Source: Xenorhabdus kozodoii (lineage in GTDB: Bacteria; Pseudomonadota; Gammaproteobacteria; Enterobacterales; Enterobacteriaceae). Taken from it: a stretch of 48,196 nucleotides of DNA. Below are positions 43,073 through 48,196 of the stretch, piece by piece (the stretch's first letter is position 1; every line of letters starts with the position of its first letter). The stretch covers positions 74,568-122,763 of the forward strand of contig NZ_NJCX01000012.1 in the NCBI RefSeq assembly GCF_002632875.1, read 5' to 3'. Under the pieces are notes generated by a model. That model was not told where the DNA came from and searched no databases. It saw nothing but the letters and a program-made list of their open reading frames with translations. A program made the translations under genes and the position numbers.

Positions 43073-43084
43073 TCGGAGGCCGTA

Positions 43085-43651
43085 ATGAATAATACCCTGT
43101 CAGCGCCGCGTAATATTAACCTTGCAATGGCCTTGAATATTTTGGGTCTGTTCGGCATTTGCGTGGTTTTGATTGTCGCGTTTTATTATCAATTAGCGCG
43201 TTTTGAACTTCCCTGCCCATTATGTTTATTGCAGCGTGCAGGCATTATCATGATTGGTTTTGGCTTTTTATTTAATATTTATTTTGGCATAAAGAATGCC
43301 CATTATAGCCTTTCACTGTTTGGCTGTATTGTGACTGGTTTCGTTGCCATGCGTCAGGTTTCTCTCCATATCATGCCGGGAGATATGGGATATGGTTCAA
43401 CTTTCTTCGGTTTGCATTTTTATACTTGGGCTGCAATTCTATCTATCCTGGCTATTATTGCCATCGCAGCCATTATGCCCCTGAAAGCAGGCAATAGTGA
43501 TCCGGCAAGATATACCCCACCAACCTTAGGCAAAATTGCTATGGGTTTGTTCGCATTTTTAATTGCAGCCAATCTGGTTTCCACCCTGTTGGAATGTGGT
43601 GGCGGGCAATGTGATGACAATCCAACGTTCTATCAGTTACTGAAAAAGTAA
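43085..43651 (+). CDS. DsbB-family disulfide bond formation protein, atypical
   Basis: A 188-residue inner-membrane protein. It keeps the quinone-linked CXXC pair of DsbB as CPLC (Cys44, Cys47) after the first helix, with the following LLQRAG arginine motif. The second periplasmic loop (about 97-112, MPGDMGYGSTFFGLHF) has no cysteine, whereas E. coli DsbB has Cys104 and Cys130 there. Instead, a fifth helix (about 151-168) is followed by a tail with Cys171 and Cys176 (ECGGGQC). By alternation of helices this tail would face the periplasm. It is thus probably a thiol oxidase with a rearranged relay. No DsbA-like partner is in the window. GGAGG precedes the ATG. Confidence 0.85.
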   Translation: MNNTLSAPRNINLAMALNILGLFGICVVLIVAFYYQLARFELPCPLCLLQRAGIIMIGFGFLFNIYFGIKNAHYSLSLFGCIVTGFVAMRQVSLHIMPGDMGYGSTFFGLHFYTWAAILSILAIIAIAAIMPLKAGNSDPARYTPPTLGKIAMGLFAFLIAANLVSTLLECGGGQCDDNPTFYQLLKK

Positions 43652-43673
43652 TTTTTTTATATTGAACTCAATA

Positions 43674-43714
43674 AAACAGAAGGCCGCATAATTCCAGCAA
43701 CCTTCTGTTTTTTT
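43674..43714 (+). terminator. Terminator of the DUF5993-dsbB-like operon
   Basis: AAACAGAAGG (43674-43683) pairs with CCTTCTGTTT (43701-43710) across a 17-base loop, and the T-run continues through 43714. It lies 22 bases after the stop codon. Confidence 0.85.
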
Positions 43715-43793
43715 CAATGGGGTGTTTTTAAGCGAGTTATTTTCACCAAAATTCCCCGAAATATATCCGTGATTATCGATCCAACATGCTATA

Positions 43794-43814
43794 AAGCCGC
43801 TCACTGAACGGCTT
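43794..43814 (-). terminator. Probable terminator of tyrB
   Basis: On the minus strand AAGCCG and CGGCTT form a six-base stem with a nine-base loop, followed by TTAT. It begins 50 bases after the tyrB stop. Short stem and tail make it moderate. Confidence 0.55.
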
Positions 43815-43863
43815 GGAATAGTTAACAATTTTTTTCTGATTTTCTTTGCGTGTAGACAAAAAA

Positions 43864-45060
43864 TCACTCACTCACCGCAGCAAATGCCTCTGCAATGCGT
43901 TGTACATTATGATGATTCACGCCCGCCATACACACACGGCCAGAACCGACCAGATAGACGCCAAATTCTTCGCGTAATCTGTCAACTTGTGCCTGACTAA
44001 ATCCGGTATAGCTGAACATTCCACGCTGTTTCAGTAAATGATCGAAGTTTTTCTCTGGCAGTGCTTGTTGCAGGGCATTGACCAATACTGTGCGCATTTC
44101 CAGAATACGCAAGCGCATATGTTCAACCTCCCCCAACCATTGGTTTTTTAATTCAGGGGTGCTCAATACTCTGGCAACAATTTGCGCACCAAAATTTGGC
44201 GGACTGGAGTAAATACGGCGCACCGTTGCTTTTAATTGCCCCAAAACACGTTTAGCGACTTTTGCGTCATCACAAATAACTGATAATCCACCAACGCGCT
44301 CACCATACAGCGAGAAAATTTTCGAAAATGAGTTACTAACCAGGCAAGGTAGCCCCGCATTCGCCATTGCGCGGATCGCGTAGGCATCTTCTTCCATGCC
44401 ATCGGCAAATCCCTGATAAGCGATATCAAGGAAAGGAAGCAATTCACGCTCTTTGGCAACCTGAACTACCTGATCCCATTGATCATTGCTAAGATCGGAG
44501 CCGGTTGGGTTATGGCAGCAAGGGTGCATTAAAATAATGCTTTTTGCCGGCAGTTGGTTAAATGTTGCCAACATTTCGTCAAATTTTACCCCTTTGGTTT
44601 TATCATCAAAATAAGGGTAATAATTCACTTTAACGCCTGCCCCGGCAAAAATGGCGGCATGGTTTTCCCATGTCGGATCACTGCACCAGACTTCAGAATC
44701 AGGAAAATAGCGGTGTAAGAAATCAGCGCCGACTTTTAATGCGCCTGAACCACCCAGTGTTTGAATAGTGGCAATGCACTGCGGGTTTAATCGCGGATGA
44801 TCTTTGCCAAACAGCAATTCCTGGACTGACGTGCGATAGGCAAGCAATCCTTCCATTGGGAGGTAAAGGGAAGCAGATGGTGGCAAGGTACTCATTTGTT
44901 CTTCAGCCGTTGCAACAGCCTGCAATTTTGGGGTTATACCCTGCTCATCGTAATACAGCCCGATGCTCAGATTTATTTTTTCTGTGCGGGGATCATTTTT
45001 AAATTCTTCCATCAACGACAGGATAGGATCACCCGCATACGCATCAACATTTTGGAACAT
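43864..45060 (-). CDS. tyrB: Aromatic amino acid aminotransferase TyrB
   Basis: TyrB is a PLP-dependent transaminase making tyrosine and phenylalanine (also leucine) from keto acids and glutamate. The 398-residue protein (E. coli TyrB 397) starts [18 protein letters not shown]. The Schiff-base lysine is in [19 protein letters not shown] (about 242-260), and [11 protein letters not shown] and the C-terminal arginine region SGRVCMAG are present. AspC is the close alternative, but sequence and the dnaB-alr-tyrB order favour TyrB. I found no convincing TyrR box in the 72 bases before it. Confidence 0.94.
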   Translation of the reverse strand: MFQNVDAYAGDPILSLMEEFKNDPRTEKINLSIGLYYDEQGITPKLQAVATAEEQMSTLPPSASLYLPMEGLLAYRTSVQELLFGKDHPRLNPQCIATIQTLGGSGALKVGADFLHRYFPDSEVWCSDPTWENHAAIFAGAGVKVNYYPYFDDKTKGVKFDEMLATFNQLPAKSIILMHPCCHNPTGSDLSNDQWDQVVQVAKERELLPFLDIAYQGFADGMEEDAYAIRAMANAGLPCLVSNSFSKIFSLYGERVGGLSVICDDAKVAKRVLGQLKATVRRIYSSPPNFGAQIVARVLSTPELKNQWLGEVEHMRLRILEMRTVLVNALQQALPEKNFDHLLKQRGMFSYTGFSQAQVDRLREEFGVYLVGSGRVCMAGVNHHNVQRIAEAFAAVSE

Positions 45061-45132
45061 TACGTTATACTCCCTGCTACTGAGTTATATATAAAATATA
45101 AAGTACAATAGCAGACAATATAGCTTACCCGA

Positions 45133-46212
45133 TTATTCGTCCAGATATTCCATTGCAACACGTGAGGTCAGTTTCGTAATCAATTCATAAGCGCTGATCC
45201 CCGAATGCTCCGCAACTTTTTCAACGGGCAAAGCATTACCCCAAAGAATGACTTCATCCCCGACTTTATCCTGACAAGCAGGCCCCAAATCCACCGTAAT
45301 CATATCCATAGAGACTCGGCCAACAAGCGCCACTTCACGACCATTGATAAATACGGGAGTACCAACAGGAGCACTGCGCGGATAACCATCACCATATCCC
45401 ATCGCCACAACACCAAGGTAGGTGTCACGTTCACTGCTCCACGTCCCCCCATATCCCACAGCTTCACCCGCTTTGTGCTTACGCACGGCAATTAAGCTGG
45501 ATTTCAGTGTCATGGCAGGGCGTAAATTAAAGTCAGCCGCCGTCTTATCCGCCATCGGCGAGGCTCCATACATCATGATACCGGGACGAACCCAGTCTAA
45601 ATGCGCCGTGGGCCATAATAAAATCCCCCCTGATGCAGAGATGGATTTTTCACCCGCTTTATCCGCAATAAATGCCATAAAGCGTTTAATTTGTTGCTGG
45701 GTCGTTTCAACTGTAGGCTCATCTGCCCGGCTAAAATGACTCATGATATTAACGGGTTGTTCAACGTTATGACAGCGGCTCAGACGTTGATAGAATTCGT
45801 CTGCCTCATCGACTCTAACCCCCAGACGGTGCATGCCTGTATCGAGTTTCATCCACACCTTAATTGGATGGGACAAATTCGCCTGTTCCAATGCCTCAAG
45901 CTGCTCAATACTATGCACCACGGTTTCAATATGATTGACGACTAAAACAGGTAGATCTGCCGCTTCAAAAAAACCTTCTAACAACAAAATTGGCTTGACG
46001 ATCCCTCCACTGCGCAGGGCAAGAGCTTCCCCAATGCGAGCGACACCAAAACAATCAGCGTCTTCCATTGTGTACGCAGTTTCCAATAAACCATGTCCAT
46101 AGGCGTTTGCTTTCACAACTGCAACCAGTTTACTGTCAGGTGCTTGTATTCTCACTTGTTGCAAATTGTGTCGCAGAGCGCGGCGGTCGATAACAGCAGT
46201 TGCCGCTTTCAT
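45133..46212 (-). CDS. alr: Alanine racemase Alr
   Basis: Alr interconverts L- and D-alanine for peptidoglycan, using PLP. The 359-residue protein has the PLP lysine at position 34 in [11 protein letters not shown]. The catalytic tyrosine of the other subunit lies in [10 protein letters not shown] near 255. A TIM barrel is followed by a beta domain with [13 protein letters not shown]. Length equals E. coli Alr (359). It lies between tyrB and dnaB on the same strand, with about 100 bases from dnaB. Confidence 0.96.
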   Translation of the reverse strand: MKAATAVIDRRALRHNLQQVRIQAPDSKLVAVVKANAYGHGLLETAYTMEDADCFGVARIGEALALRSGGIVKPILLLEGFFEAADLPVLVVNHIETVVHSIEQLEALEQANLSHPIKVWMKLDTGMHRLGVRVDEADEFYQRLSRCHNVEQPVNIMSHFSRADEPTVETTQQQIKRFMAFIADKAGEKSISASGGILLWPTAHLDWVRPGIMMYGASPMADKTAADFNLRPAMTLKSSLIAVRKHKAGEAVGYGGTWSSERDTYLGVVAMGYGDGYPRSAPVGTPVFINGREVALVGRVSMDMITVDLGPACQDKVGDEVILWGNALPVEKVAEHSGISAYELITKLTSRVAMEYLDE

Positions 46213-46314
46213 TCCATCCCCTTTTTATGATTTTTCAGTCAGGTTTGATAAATAACAGCCTATCTTCAATGTTGGTGATTGACGTCATTGAACATGAGCG
46301 ATAGGTGCTTAAGT

Positions 46315-47724
46315 TTATTCGTCACTGTAATTTGGCCCAGCATAATTATCGAATCGTGACCATTGACCATTAAACGTCAGTCTGGTTGTGCCAATAGGAC
46401 CGTTACGCTGTTTACCAATGATGATTTCTGCCACGCCTTTTAGCTCACTGTTATCGTGATAAACTTCGTCACGATAGATAAACATGATCAAGTCAGCATC
46501 CTGTTCGATAGAACCTGATTCACGCAGATCGGAGTTGACCGGACGCTTATCGGCTCGCTGTTCCAAGCTACGGTTAAGCTGGGAGAGTGCAACAACCGGC
46601 ACCTGAAGCTCTTTTGCCAGTGCTTTTAGTGAGCGGGATATTTCCGCAATTTCCAGTGTCCGGTTGTCAGATAACGAGGGAACTCGCATTAATTGCAAGT
46701 AGTCGATCATAATCAAACTAAGCCCACCGTGTTCGCGGAAAATCCGTCGCGCACGGGAACGCACTTCTGTTGGCGTCAAACCGGATGAATCATCGATATA
46801 CATATTGCGTTTTTCCAGCAATATTCCCATCGTGCTGGAAATTCGCGCCCAATCTTCATCATCAAGCTGACCGGTACGAATACGGGTTTGGTCTACGCGG
46901 GATAGGGACGCCAGCATACGCATCATGATCTGATTGCCGGGCATCTCAAGGCTGAAAATCAAAACCGGCTTATCCTGCATCATTGCCGCGTTTTCACACA
47001 GGTTCATCGCAAAGGTTGTTTTTCCCATTGAAGGACGCGCCGCCACGATGATTAAATCTGATTTTTGCAATCCTGCGGTTTTCTTATCCAGATCTTGATA
47101 ACCGGTAGAAACGCCGGTTACACCGTCATGCGGGCGCTGATAAAGCTGTTCAATTCGTTCAACCGTTTCTTCCAGGATTTGTTCAATGCCCTTCGGACCT
47201 TCATCTTTACTCGCCCGATTTTCTGCAATCTGAAATACCCGTGATTCAGCCAAATCCAACAGCTCTTCGCTGCTTCGCCCTTGTGGATCGTATCCCGCAT
47301 CTGCAATTTCATTTGCTACCGCGATCATATCGCGCACTACCGCACGTTCACGCACAATATCGGCATAAGCATTGATATTCGCAGCACTTGGGGTATTTTT
47401 CGATAATTCAGCAAGATAGGCGAACCCGCCGACATTATCGAGTTCACCATGCTGTTCAAGAGATTCCGATAATGTGATCAGGTCGATAGGTTTGCCGGTT
47501 TCGAGCAAACGCTGCATTTCAGAGAAAATACGCCTGTGTGGCCGACTAAAAAAGTCTTTGCTGGCAACGCGTTCGGATACATTATCCCAACGTTCATTAT
47601 CCAGCATCAAACCGCCTAACACGGATTGCTCTGCTTCCAAAGAGTGTGGTGGAAGTTTCAGCCCTTCCATTTGGCGATCTTTTGGTTCAGCCATACTGTT
47701 GTTAGTTGGTTTTTTTCCAGCCAT
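46315..47724 (-). CDS. dnaB: Replicative DNA helicase DnaB
   Basis: DnaB is the hexameric 5'-3' helicase at the replication fork, loaded by DnaC and contacting primase. The 469-residue protein (E. coli 471) has the N-terminal domain from LPPHSLEAEQSVLGGLML, cited in part, a linker helix near 180-200, then the RecA-like ATPase. Walker A is ARPSMGKTTFAMN (about 230) and Walker B-like LIMIDYLQLMR. The arginine-finger and loop region SLEQRADKRPVNSDLRESG is present. No intein interrupts it. First gene of dnaB-alr-tyrB. Confidence 0.97.
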   Translation of the reverse strand: MAGKKPTNNSMAEPKDRQMEGLKLPPHSLEAEQSVLGGLMLDNERWDNVSERVASKDFFSRPHRRIFSEMQRLLETGKPIDLITLSESLEQHGELDNVGGFAYLAELSKNTPSAANINAYADIVRERAVVRDMIAVANEIADAGYDPQGRSSEELLDLAESRVFQIAENRASKDEGPKGIEQILEETVERIEQLYQRPHDGVTGVSTGYQDLDKKTAGLQKSDLIIVAARPSMGKTTFAMNLCENAAMMQDKPVLIFSLEMPGNQIMMRMLASLSRVDQTRIRTGQLDDEDWARISSTMGILLEKRNMYIDDSSGLTPTEVRSRARRIFREHGGLSLIMIDYLQLMRVPSLSDNRTLEIAEISRSLKALAKELQVPVVALSQLNRSLEQRADKRPVNSDLRESGSIEQDADLIMFIYRDEVYHDNSELKGVAEIIIGKQRNGPIGTTRLTFNGQWSRFDNYAGPNYSDE

Positions 47725-48196
47725 GTAACCGCATCAATCCACTAAATAAAAAACGAAAATAGGGTATCAGTATACGCCATGAAAACAGCCTTGAGTAATT
47801 ATATATAGTCTATACTCGCAATTAAAACACAACCGATTGATATTGAATAAATAAACCTCATTTTTCAACGAGTTTACTCTTATTTATTTATATAATTGTT
47901 TATACATAGAACACTGAACAAACCTATAAGCAAAGCATAAGATAAAAACAATGGAAAAGAAAAGAAAGAATGAGAGTGAATGTGTGAACAATAAAACGTG
48001 GTCAGTACGTTTAACGTTCCAAGATATGAGGATTGTGTGTATTCAGTTGAAAACTATTAAAGTAACGACTACGAATGTTACTACTAGTGAGAAGATATGT
48101 ATTAGTCCAGATTAGATCTGACAACTACCGGTTATTTATACAGGTGTCTGTCAGGTTAAATCTGGGTTAAATTCTTTTCTGCCCAGAGTCGTTTTC
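47725..48196. other. 472-base AT-rich stretch upstream of dnaB
   Basis: No convincing gene. The dnaB promoter must lie near 47740-47830 but no clear hexamer pair is marked. A degenerate TGACAATTACC hairpin is near the right end. A 54-codon frame (47951-48115) is present but lacks a ribosome site and looks non-coding. The next gene lies beyond the window. Confidence 0.6.
48114..48165. repeat. TGACAATTACC hairpin, degenerate copy 3
   Basis: AGATCTGACAACTACCGGT is followed about ten bases later by ACAGGTGTCTGTCAGGTT, giving only partial pairing. The left arm shares AGATCTGACAA-TACC with the other two copies. It looks like a decayed member of the family. Confidence 0.5.

Noticed and set aside
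45061-45132. Possible TyrR operator before tyrB
   Set aside because: No TGTAAA-N6-TTTACA-like sequence could be found in the gap.
47951-48115. 54-codon open frame with a lysine-rich start upstream of dnaB
   Set aside because: No ribosome site, AT-driven composition, low-complexity threonine/valine repeats and a stop inside the degenerate hairpin; no family recognised.

Overview
This is chromosomal DNA of a gammaproteobacterium of the order Enterobacterales. Gene content, protein lengths, moderately AT-rich composition and AT-rich intergenic repeats fit the Morganellaceae, most likely Xenorhabdus or Photorhabdus. The genus is an inference, not read directly. About 40 protein genes are supported; most are housekeeping genes with clear E. 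coli counterparts.

Layout. (1) 1-315: promoters and leader of an rRNA operon running leftward off the window; the 16S gene itself lies just outside. (2) 316-8000: hemG-trkH-yigZ-pepQ (minus) and the divergent fatty-acid oxidation operon fadBA behind a FadR operator. (3) 8.1-21.4 kb: fre, ubiD, rfaH, a Pseudomonas-type hemB, tatABC, ubiE-ubiJ-ubiB, rmuC, a DedA-family gene, a tyrosine phosphatase and udp. This is the classical udp-fadBA neighbourhood, but tatD is missing and hemB sits in its place. (4) 21.5-29.2 kb: an accessory four-carbon sugar-acid (D-erythronate/D-threonate type) island: two GntP permeases, DenD-like dehydrogenase, a YgbI-like DeoR regulator, OtnI and OtnK. The decarboxylase OtnC is not in the window. 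A fragment of a second DeoR gene lies between the two permeases. (5) 29.8-34 kb: metE/metR with MetJ and MetR sites, and yigM. (6) 34-38.8 kb: yjcE, ghxP (with PurR-like sites) and glk. (7) 39-43.7 kb: ssb and uvrA, divergent around a LexA box, then a small DUF5993-like membrane protein with an atypical DsbB-like oxidase. (8) 43.8-47.7 kb: tyrB, alr, dnaB, then a 472-base stretch without a convincing gene.

How the genes work together. fadBA degrades fatty acids and is repressed by FadR when acyl-CoA is scarce. ubiE, ubiJ, ubiB and ubiD make ubiquinone, hemB and hemG make haem, and tatABC exports folded, often cofactor-loaded, proteins. In the island, DenD, OtnI and OtnK would oxidise, isomerise and phosphorylate a tetronate imported by GntP. 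The last step to dihydroxyacetone phosphate must come from elsewhere or has been lost. metR-metE is the B12-independent methionine branch.

The points most worth a second look are the DsbB-like protein whose second cysteine pair appears moved to a C-terminal tail, the incomplete and partly duplicated tetronate island, a two-copy MITE-like repeat, and a family of TGACAATTACC hairpins. I found no CRISPR array, prophage, complete insertion sequence or tRNA.
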